Shown in pieces: positions 55,083-64,000 of a stretch of DNA of 64,000 nt. Source of the DNA: Macrostomum hystrix (lineage: Eukaryota; Platyhelminthes; Macrostomidae); contig CATNEN010000013.1 of the NCBI GenBank assembly GCA_950097015.1, positions 1 to 64,000 of the forward strand, in the 5' to 3' direction. The notes beneath the pieces are model-generated. The model had not been told where the DNA came from. It searched no databases and worked only from the letters and a program-made list of their open reading frames with translations. The number at the start of each line of letters is the position of its first letter. The first letter of the stretch is position 1. Made by a program: the position numbers and the translations under genes.

Positions 55083-58000
55083 CTACTGAAGGCAGCAGGC
55101 CTTGGAGTTCTCAACTCGGTTGACTCGCCACTGGCTCACCAGCTGGGCGATCTTCATCCCTGCCGCCAGCGACGGGTTGGTCTCGTCTCCGCCTCCGCCG
55201 CCGGCGAGACCTCCGTGCTTGAACACAGCCTCCACCTGACGGCTTGGCAGATCCCCGACCGCCCGCATCAGGCTGGCATCCGTCGGGTCGGCGATGGTCA
55301 GCAGTGTCAGGGAGCCGTCGATGCCTCCGCAGGCGACGCCCCGACCGTCCAACGCGCTGACCATCGACTTAATCTCGGCGTGCACCTTGAAATCCGCTAG
55401 TAGAGCTGCGTCCTGCACCCGGATCAGTCGGATGGTCTTGCGGCCGCTGTGAAAGTGCACTATGTACTTATCGCCTTCGGTGAAGATCGTGATACTGGGA
55501 AACACGCCGTCGGATGTCTGTCGCCGGAGCACCCACTTGGAGTTTTGCGGCTTGCGCAGGTCCAGCAGCTTGACTCCGCCAACAAGCGGCGAGAACAGGC
55601 CGAATCGGCCGTCCGCTGTGCGCAGGCCCTGCCACTCGGCCACCGAGCGCACCAGCTGCTTCTTGCGCGAGTCCCACAGCTGGCCCTTCTCCTCGTCGAT
55701 GAAAGCGATCCAGCCCGGCTTGTCCGGCAAAGCCACAATCTGCTTCACCACCTTGACGCCCTCCAGCTTGGGCTTGGTCTTCTCCAGGAAGGAGCCAGTT
55801 TCTGCATTGTAGTAGGACACAATGAACTTCTCCTTGGCGGTGCAGGGCACGAGGATCTGGGCACTGTCGGCTGAAAATATTGGCGCCACAAAGTCAACAA
55901 AGTAATACTCGAACTCGTACAGCAGCTGCGTGCTGGGCATGGCGTAGCAGCAGATCGATGCCGTCTTGGAGGCCCTCTTCTCCATGCTGACCGCCAGCAC
56001 GCGGGCTCCGTCCGGCGACATCTCCAGCGCTTCGACTGGCCCGAAGTCATGCGACAGGAGCGACTCGCCGCCGGGAAGCGACCAAAACACGAGGCGCCGG
56101 CTGTCAGCTGACACGGCAACGCTGGCATCGTGGGAGATCAGCGCCTTAAAGATGACGGCATTGCCACTGGCTGAGAAGGTCTTCAACAGGACTCCGCGCT
56201 GCACATCCCACAGGCCGAGGTAGGTGCGCGCTACTGTGAGAGCCGTGCAGCCGTCCTTTGACAGGGAGATGAAGTCAATAGGTTTCTCCATGTGGTGAAT
56301 ATTGAACACGCGCTCCATGATGTTGTTGAAGTTCCACACCTTGATGGTCTTGTCCATGGATGATGAGATGACACGGTTGAGCACCACCGAGTTGGTCATG
56401 GAGACAATGCGGCCGAAATGGGCGTCCAGCTTCTTCATTAGGGTGCCTGTCTTGCAGGAGTAGGCCATGACTAGGTGCCTGACTGCGGAGATCATGAACT
56501 CGTTGCCGCGGCTGAAGATCAGAAGGTTCTGCATAGGGTTCTTGTTTGGAATGTTTTGATAGCCCTTGGGCAACGGGGCCCGGGCGCACGGACAACCCTG
56601 GGAGCTGAGGTGCCAAATCTTGAACTCGGTGGAACAGATGGCTACAAAAATGGTTTCATCATCGCTGAGCGTCAGGCCGACGAACTCGTCACTGTTCTCG
56701 ATGGACGAGTCCCATGCATAGTTGCCAGTGTCGACCCGTCTCGCGTAGCGATGAATGGTGAAGTTCATGGCTCCAGTTTCATCGCGTTTCGGCAGGAACA
56801 TGTGGCGCCTGCTGTTCCCCAATGCCAGGCCAGTGTGATACTCGATGCTGTTCTCCAGGTCGTGACTAAAGTAAACCCTGTACTCGCCCGCAACCTGTGT
56901 GTTGACAGTGCAGAAGTAAAATTCGCTAGGGCCGCGATAATCGAAGTGCACAATCTCCTCGCCCGAGTTCTGCAGCTCTCCGTTGCTGAGCAGCTCCGCT
57001 GCGTGGCTGAACTCAAACCACTGACGGGCGGTGAACGCCAGGCAGACCTCCGTAGTCACAAGAACTCCGCGCACGTCGAACTCTTTGGATAAGTTGTAGA
57101 AGCTGTGCTCCCCGGACACAATGTTGGTGAAGACCAGCTGGTTGTTGCTGGTGAAGCTGACGGCTCGCCTGTCCTCAGAGTCGATGCGCATCCCCTTCGT
57201 AATGCCCTGCAGGCCGTTGATTGGAATGTTTCGGAAAATTTCGCCAGTCTGCAAGTCCCAAATGATGAACTGGTTGGACACGGACACCAGGTACTTGCTG
57301 TCGCTGGTCACCTGCATGCCGTAGCAGGCGAACTGGTGTCCCTCCAGAGAGTACTCTAACGGTCCGCCAGGGGTGTACAGGTAGTGGTGCGCCGGCACCA
57401 GGGCGCAGTGTACCGGCCCTTCTCTGTCGCACTCGTGAATAAGGTGGCGCACCTTCTCGAAGATGGCGTAGTAAGGCAGCAGGCGACCGCTGATCTGCGG
57501 CCCGAGCATGTTGGGATCCTTGGTGATGATGCTGGCCGAGAGTCTGAGGCATTCGCTGAGGATGCGCGCGTTCCTGTCGCTAGTCTTGGCGATCATGCTG
57601 TCCAGGTCGGATAAGAGCGCTTGCAGCGGGAAGGCGCTGAGCTTGGCGTGCAGGAACTGGTAATTGAACAGGCACTCGCTGGCCAGCTCGGCCATGCGGC
57701 CCGACTTCAGCAGCTGAAAGGGCAGCTCGCTGAGCTTGCGCAGGTTGTACCGCACAGTCTTGCCGGCCTCGTTAACAAAGCCCAGCGGCTGCGGCGGCAC
57801 TTTTCTGTCGCTCTCCGACTGCACGTCTTTGAGGCCGAAGCGCTGTTTCTGCAACTCGCTGTAGACAAACGGCTTGGCGACGCCGGCCCACTTGCCCAGG
57901 TAATAGTCGGCCAGGTTGGAATGAATGCCCGACTTGAAGTTGAGGTTCTTGAAGTAGCGCTTCTCGCACACCTGGAAGAACTGCCGATGGTACCAATATA

Positions 58001-61000
58001 CGACGTCGACACCGTCAGCCTCCTTTTCGACCAGGAAGCCAGGAAGCTCGTTGCGAATTCGCGTCCACAGCAGGGGCGGGATGCGCCTGGTGGGCGGCAG
58101 GTGGTACTGGTAGACATCGTTGAGCACCTTCTCATCCAGTGATAGGTTATCCTCAAGTTCAGACTCCGAAATACCGCTCTTTGAGGCGGTGATGTAGGAG
58201 AAAGCATGCGTCACCAGGATCAGGCCATGCTGATTCTCGATGCGCTGGAACAGCTGCATGATGCTGTCGAAGATGTTGAATGACAGCACATTTTTCTCGA
58301 GGGCGTCGTAGGACTTCCAGCGGCAGATCTCGTCGAATACAATCTTGACGAATAGCGGCGAGGTCGACTTGCTGAGCGCCTTGTCGACCACCTGCCACTG
58401 CTGGCTGGTGATTGAGCGACTGGTCGACTGCAGCCAGGCACGCAGAACCTCCAGGGAGAGCGGCTTGCCGAGGTCTTCCAGTTTCAGGAAGTTTCCGGGT
58501 TTGTTCACTTTCAACTTCAGCGTCTTGAGCAGGTTGAAAAAATTTGGCAGGATTGAAACTACAATCTTCACATTCGGTGGAACCTCGTCTGGTAGCCAGA
58601 GCAGCACATGGGCATTGTTCTCAGGCGATAGCTCCTCCAGCGAGTCCAGAAACAACACCAGCGGTCTGACAGCGGAGGCAAAGTTCAGCAGAGCCTTAAA
58701 GTGCTGGATGAGGCGCGGCAGCTCCTCGGGGATGTCAGCGGTTGGCTGATCGTACAGGTAGCAGATGTGTCGGCAAAGATTGGTGAGCAGGACGCCAAGG
58801 GACGAGCTTTGAGGCGACGTGCCCAGAAGGCGGAAGATCACGTTTGGCTCCGTTGACTTCTGCCACTGCCAGATCTGCAGGCGAAGGATTTGTGCGTGGT
58901 AGAGTTAATTGAGCTCATCAATTATCGAAGAAACTGACTACTCAGAAAGTAGGCAGGCTAGGATTGGAATGCATAGAGCAGTCATCGAACGGACTCACCA
59001 GTGTGCTAGCCTTAGCCAGCAGGGAGGTCTTGCCGCAGCCAGGGTCCCCGTGCAGCACAAACAGCTGTCTATTGCGTGAGTCCTGGCAGTAGGTCTCAAT
59101 CTGCTTCAGCTCCGTCTCCCTGCCCTGGAAGACCTGTTCAAATTGTTGCGGCACATTTTTGGTATGCGCGATGGCTGATACATGACTTTTCTCTTCTGTA
59201 GCGTACTTCGAGCTAGCAGTATCTCAAACAAATAAGGACCATCAGTGGCAGCAGTCGTAGAACTTCAGTGACAGCAGTGATGGAGCTCCAGTGACAGCAG
59301 TGATGGAGCTTCAGTGACAGCAGTGATGGAGCTTCAGTGACAGCAGTGATGGAGCTTCAGTGACAGCAGTGATGGAGCTTCAGTGACAGCAGTGATGGAG
59401 CTTCAGTGACAGCAGTTATGGAGCTTCAGTGACAGCAGTGATGGAACTTCAGTGACAGCAGTGATGGAACTTCAGTGACAGCAGTTATGGAGCTTCAGTG
59501 ACAGCAGTGATGGAGCTTCAGTGACAGCAGTGATGGAGCTTCAGTGACAGCAGTGATGGAGCTTCAGTGACAGCAGTGATGGAGCTTCAGTGACAGCAGT
59601 GATGGAGCTTCAGTGACAGCAGTGATGGAGCTTCAGTGACAGCAGTGATGGAGCTTCAGTGACAGCAGTGATGGAGCTTCAGTGACAGCAGTGATGGAAC
59701 TTCAGTGACAGCAGTGATGGAACTTCAGTGACAGCAGTGATGGAGCTTCAGTGACAGCAGTGATGGAGCTTCAGTGACAGCAGTGATGGAACTTCAGTGA
59801 CAGCAGTGATGGAACTTCAGTGACAGCAGTGATGGAGCTTCAGTGACAGCAGTGATGGAGCTTCAGTGACAGCAGTGATGGAGCTTCAGTGACAGCAGTG
59901 ATGGAGCTTCAGTGACAGCAGTGATGGAACTTCAGTGACAGCAGTGATGGAGCTTCAGTGACAGCAGTGATGGAGCTTCAGTGACAGCAGTGATGGAGCT
60001 TCCGTGACAGCAGTGATGGAGCTTCAGTGACAGCAGTGATGGAGCTTCAGTGACAGCAGTGATGGAGCTTCAGTGACAGCAGTGATGGAGCTTCAGTGAC
60101 AGCAGTGATGGAGCTTCAGTGACAGCAGTGATGGAGCTTCAGTGACAGCAGTGATGGAGCTTCAGTGACAGCAGTGATGGAGCTTCAGTGACAGCAGTGA
60201 TGGAGCTTCAGTGACAGCAGTTATGGAGCTTCAGTGACAGCAGTGATGGAACTTCAGTGACAGCAGTGATGGAACTTCAGTGACAGCAGTTATGGAGCTT
60301 CAGTGACAGCAGTGATGGAGCTTCAGTGACAGCAGTGATGGAGCTTCAGTGACAGCAGTGATGGAGCTTCAGTGACAGCAGTGATGGAGCTTCAGTGACA
60401 GCAGTGATGGAGCTTCAGTGACAGCAGTGATGGAGCTTCAGTGACAGCAGTGATGGAGCTTCAGTGACAGCAGTGATGGAGCTTCAGTGACAGCAGTGAT
60501 GGAACTTCAGTGACAGCAGTGATGGAACTTCAGTGACAGCAGTGATGGAGCTTCAGTGACAGCAGTGATGGAGCTTCAGTGACAGCAGTGATGGAACTTC
60601 AGTGACAGCAGTGATGGAACTTCAGTGACAGCAGTGATGGAGCTTCAGTGACAGCAGTGATGGAGCTTCAGTGACAGCAGTGATGGAGCTTCAGTGACAG
60701 CAGTGATGGAGCTTCAGTGACAGCAGTGATGGAACTTCAGTGACAGCAGTGATGGAGCTTCAGTGACAGCAGTGATGGAGCTTCAGTGACAGCAGTGATG
60801 GAGCTTCAGTGACAGCAGTGATGGAGCTTCCGTGACAGCAGTGATGGAGCTTCAGTGACAACAGTGATGGAGCTTCAGTGACAGCAGTGATGGAGCTTCA
60901 GTGACAGCAGTGATGGAGCTTCAGTGACAGCAGTGATGGAGCTTCAGCGACAGCAGTGATGGAGCTTCAGTGACAGCAGTGATAGAACTTTAGTGACAGC

Positions 61001-63911
61001 AGTGATAGAACTTCAGTGACAGCAGTGATAGAACTTTAGTGACAGCAGTGATAGAACTTTAGTGACAGCAGTGATAGAACTTTAGTGACAGCAGTGATAG
61101 AAGTCCAACCTCGCAGAGCTTGGCACAGACGTGGAGGTGCTGCAGAATCTCGGACATTGTAACATCGTCCGACAGCAGGCGGTTGTACTTCATGCCCCGG
61201 TCGATGAGCTGCACCACTCTAGTATAGAAGGTGTCACAAAACTCGTCCACATAGGCTGAAACAGGGCGCGAGGTGGTGCTTGGCCTCGTTAATAATTAAT
61301 TCTGTGTAGAAAATCTGCTTTCTGAGTCAGCGCAACCCTGAGCTGGCTGGCAGTGGCAAATTGCCTGGCTCAAATCACTCGCCCCACTCTCACATTCTCG
61401 TCCGCCCCAGTTGAGAATTGCAAGCTATTGGTAAAAGAGAACTTGGGTTAGTTGAGCTTAAGTTTAGTTGAGGACTCATATGCTCTGTACACAAACCTGA
61501 GTGCTTCAACTGACAACGTTCGAGACAATTCATATGCAATATTCAGGTCTCTGTACAGACTAAACTATTACCAAAGATATTTGATTGCTTCCTGGACTGG
61601 ATCAGATTTGCGTGATTCCATCATCGACACACAATTTTACTGCTATATCATTGTACTAACCTACCTGAGTTCTCCCTCACTGATGCTTCATCTCAGCCAG
61701 CCTGAATCTCACCTGAGTTCTCCCTCACTGATGCTTCATCTCAGCCAGCCTGAATCTCACCTGAGTTCTCCCTCACTGATGCTTCATCTCAGCCAGCCTG
61801 AACCTCACCTGAGTTCTCCCTCACTGATGCTTCATCTCAGCCAGCCTGAATCTCACCTGAGTTCTCCCTCACTGATGCTTCATCTCAGCCAGCCTGAATC
61901 TCACCTGAGTTCTCCCTCACTGATGCTTCATCTCAGCCAGCCTGAATCTCACCTGAGTTCTCCCTCACTGATGCTTCATCTCAGCCAGCCTGAACCTCAC
62001 CTGAGTTCTCCCTAAAGTTCATGAAGCGACTCAAAGTCGGGGTCAGGCTCACCCCGATGAGTGTCCAGGTGAATACCGGCGGGGTCCACCCAGGGCTGTT
62101 TGTAGCGAACAATCGACGATGCCCTCAGCTTGCTGGGTATTTTAACGTCGCGCAGATTGTCCATGAGGTCCTGAGCCTCCTGGTCCACCTCCGTGCCGTT
62201 CATGTCGATGAAGTTGCGTGCCACCCGCCAGTTGGACAGAGTGATGCCCTCCAGGTGCCGCAGGAAGGCCAGCGTGTGCCGGCTGTTGTTCGGCGCCGTC
62301 AGAATGCCGTGAATGTTCTCGCGCTCGGTCACTGTTAATAGTCACGTGATTAGGAAGAACTCATTGGGGATTGCACGGCTGCTCATTTGGTAGTAGTGGA
62401 TAATAAAATAATAATAATAATAATTGATAACACCTGCCCTAATTGAGTCTGATGTGCAGTAGACAGCACCTTCACGACCTTCAAGTCGTGAGTCGGACGC
62501 TCCACTAGGCTACAGAAATAGTAGAGCTACTCATGACAACTGTACAGCTCATTGTTAAGCTTCGATTCAAATCTCAGACAATGCCCTCTCAGTTGAGCAG
62601 TGCCCAGGCCATTGTTCCGTTTTCTACATCAAATTATTAGAAGCAGAATAGTTCGCTGTCTGCTTTGTTATAAACTGTAAAAAGTATTTTTCTTGCTGGA
62701 AGTCACGCAGCACATCATCGACGTCACAGCTGCAGTGAGTTGAAAGTTTTCAACGAATCTTCAACGAAGTAAAAAATGCAAAATTTTTCTTACAAACTCT
62801 TCAAAGCTGTTTGCAATAGAAATACAGATTTTTTGTACTTTTGAGCCGGCAATTGTGAGCAATCCTTCACATGTCGCTAACTGGCTGCAGTCAGCTAAGA
62901 GGCCCCAAGTACAGTTTTTAGCAGCACATTTAAATATAGGTATACTGCGTGACTTCGGTGGAGTCATTGATGCGGAAGAACCCAATTTCGTCTCGGTACC
63001 TATTTTAAGTTAGCAAACTGGCAGAAGCGTTAACTGAGCAGAACTTTGACTGCGATCAACTCAGTCTGTTTGCGCTTCAGCAGTACAAACCTTGTCTTGC
63101 TTTGTTTGCCAAACTATAAAAAAGCACTAAAACGACTTCCTGAGCCTGTGCTGGAGTCAGTGATGAATGCTTTAAACAATGGACAGCTTTTGTTACATTG
63201 TTGCAAGATATGAAAATATAGCTAAAAGCTTTAAAATGATACATATAATTAGTCAAGAATTATTTGCGTTTCGCTTAACCATTAAAACTATTTGTAAAAA
63301 ATTCAGCGCTAATTTCTAGATCCTTTTAGCATTTTCATGATTAAGCGCGCGCCCGACCACTAGTGCAAGATCTATTTTTAGACATTTTCATGATTAAGCG
63401 CGCGCCCGACCACTAGTGCAAGATCTATTTTTAGAAATTTTCATGATTAAGCGCGCGCTCATCCACTGTGCAAGTTCTATTTTTAGACATTTTCATGATT
63501 AAGCGCGCGGTCATCCACTGCGCAAGTTCTATTTTTACACATTTTCATGATTAAGCGCGCGCCCGACCACTAGTGCAAGATCTATTTTTATACATTTTCA
63601 TGATTAATCGCGTGCTCATCCACTGTGCAAGATTTTTTTTCTAGACATTTTCATGATTAAACACACGCTCGTCCACTTGTGTTAGATCTATCTTAAGGAA
63701 TTTTCATGATTAAACACGCGCTCATCTACTAGTACAATGTCTAAAAGTACAAGCGCACCTACTCACCCGACATGAAATAGTTGTGCCGCTGGTCGGCGTC
63801 GATTTTCTGCTCCTGAAATAGCCGGTCAGTTGCCTGGCGGAAGATCAGCTGCATCTTGCCCATTGTTGTCCACCATTCGTTCTGGTGAGCTTCCATCATT
63901 TTTTGCATACC
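55083..63911 (-). CDS. NACHT and WD40 repeat protein (NWD1/NWD2-like STAND NTPase), 5' partial
   Basis: Members of this family are cytoplasmic signalling or scaffold ATPases in which nucleotide exchange by a NACHT module drives assembly and WD40 propellers act as sensors. Exons, minus strand: 63911-63767, 62331-62053, 61255-61112, about 59178-58999 and 58874-55083. The first two encode the pre-NACHT region of the family (WWTTMGKMQLIFRQA ... HNYFMS|VTERENIHGIL ... FIDMNGTEVDQEAQDLMDNL ... THR|AYVDEFCDTFYTRVVQLIDRG). The fourth holds Walker A GDPGCGKTSLLAKA. The large last exon starts IWQWQKSTEPNVIFRLLGTSPQSSS, has Walker B PLVLFLDSLEEL, winged-helix-like segments with VVYWYHRQFFQ, then about a dozen WD40 blades (for example SMDKTIKVWNF, DGCTALTVARTYLGLWDV). 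That exon is open for over 1250 codons. The acceptor of the fourth exon is uncertain. The N-terminus lies beyond the window. Confidence 0.88.
58999..59178 (-). CDS. NWD-like gene: P-loop exon
   Basis: This exon encodes NVPQQFEQVFQGRETELKQIETYCQ followed by LFVLHGDPGCGKTSLLAKASTL, and ends in phase 0 at donor GTGAGT (58993-58998). The acceptor is either ...ACAG (exon from about 59178, phase mismatch by one base) or a GAAGAG five bases later, which restores phase with the upstream exon ending TGC GAG. Confidence 0.8.
59240..61108. repeat. 23-bp minisatellite (AGCTTCAGTGACAGCAGTGATGG), about 81 copies
   Basis: This is the longest array of the window and fills the intron between the 61.1-61.3 kb exon and the P-loop exon, reaching to the donor of the former. 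Marker variants (GTTATGG at 59415 and 59484) recur at 60220 and 60289, exactly 805 bp (35 monomers) later, with the same GGAAC pattern between. A CTTCCGTG variant recurs 828 bp apart (36 monomers). That shows duplication of an approximately 0.8-kb block. Confidence 0.95.
61665..62015. repeat. 48-bp minisatellite in an NWD-like intron
   Basis: About 7.3 copies of CTGAGTTCTCCCTCACTGAT + GCTTCATCTCAGCCAGCCTG + AATCTCAC, differing by a single base (AATCTC/AACCTC). On the transcribed minus strand each unit contains CTCAG|GTGAGA, a near-consensus splice donor, placed directly downstream of the exon ending at 62053. Confidence 0.93.
62450..62620 (-). repeat. Possible degenerate tRNA-related element
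   Basis: On the minus strand TAGCCTAGTGG (about 62504-62514) matches a pol III A box and is followed by a 6-bp hairpin CACGAC/GTCGTG (62473-62478 with 62485-62490) in the place of an anticodon arm. A canonical B box is not seen at the right distance. Only one copy is in the window, so element identity is unproven. Confidence 0.3.
63320..63745. repeat. 53-bp repeat with GCGCGC core in an NWD-like intron
   Basis: About eight units of CATTTTCATGATTAAGCGCG + CGCCCGACCACTAGTGCAAG + ATCTATTTTTAGA, with the 3' units more diverged (acacacgctc). The array lies 20 bp from the donor of the 63.8-63.9 kb exon. Confidence 0.88.
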
Positions 63912-64000
63912 CTGCAAAACAATGGCATAGCAGAATCATTGCAGGTTGGATTTCCTACCAAAAGCGCTCACTAGCATCGAGATGAAATGTCATAATACGC

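Noticed and set aside
59240-61108. Regularly spaced repeats considered as CRISPR-like arrays
   Set aside because: Here and in the other arrays the units abut directly with no unique spacers, and the host is eukaryotic.
61452-62015. 187-codon plus-strand ORF with a 16-residue repeat
   Set aside because: It is antisense within the NWD-like intron. The 48-bp unit trivially keeps frame, and the first part has no recognisable domain.

Overview
This window is metazoan nuclear DNA. Genes are split by short GT-AG introns (many about 90 bp). Coding exons are GC-rich and non-coding DNA is AT-rich, and the standard code is used. Gene content (NUP93, axonemal outer-arm dynein heavy chain, CEPT1-type phosphotransferase, OCA2/P-protein, NWD-type NACHT-WD protein, class A GPCR) points to a ciliated lophotrochozoan. 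A free-living flatworm such as Macrostomum would fit, but that is an inference from overall style, not a sequence match.

Layout. 1-0.5 kb (+): last exon of NUP93. 1.4-18.2 kb (-): one axonemal dynein heavy chain gene of the DNAH9/11/17 beta type. Its first ten exons splice in perfect phase and include a 12-nt micro-exon. Its 3' half carries many apparent 1-nt indels, densest at 2.8-6.7 kb. 19.2-20.7 kb: a decayed Merlin DNA transposon with terminal inverted repeats and an 8-bp target duplication. 21.5-23.8 kb (+): a three-exon choline/ethanolaminephosphotransferase with a tRNA-derived SINE in intron 1 and a minisatellite in intron 2. 23.9-30.1 kb: gene-poor DNA with minisatellites and an intact mariner whose ends are 460-bp perfect inverted repeats containing the 3' end of the transposase gene. 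31.2-32.7 kb (-): a peptide-type GPCR with one frame break. 34.8-44.5 kb (-): a complete nine-exon OCA2/P-protein-like transporter gene with minisatellites and a second SINE copy in its introns. 46.3-49.4 kb (-): a Lys/Glu/Ser-rich protein of unknown family. 51.9-53.4 kb (-): an Arg-rich protein, also unrecognised and incomplete at its 5' end. 55.1-63.9 kb (-): a NACHT plus WD40 STAND protein (NWD family) that runs off the right edge.

The genes are not a functional cluster. Dynein (cilia), NUP93 (nuclear pore), CEPT1 (phospholipid synthesis) and OCA2 (organelle membrane) are unrelated housekeeping or tissue genes. What stands out is the non-coding fraction. At least sixteen tandem arrays, with monomers of 11 to 53 bp, fill roughly 10 kb (about one sixth of the window). 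They lie mostly in introns and gene flanks. Several show higher-order duplication, and two monomer families recur at separate loci. The most unusual single objects are the long-TIR mariner, the Merlin element, the broken dynein 3' half, and an intronic array that presents strong decoy splice donors right after a real NWD exon.
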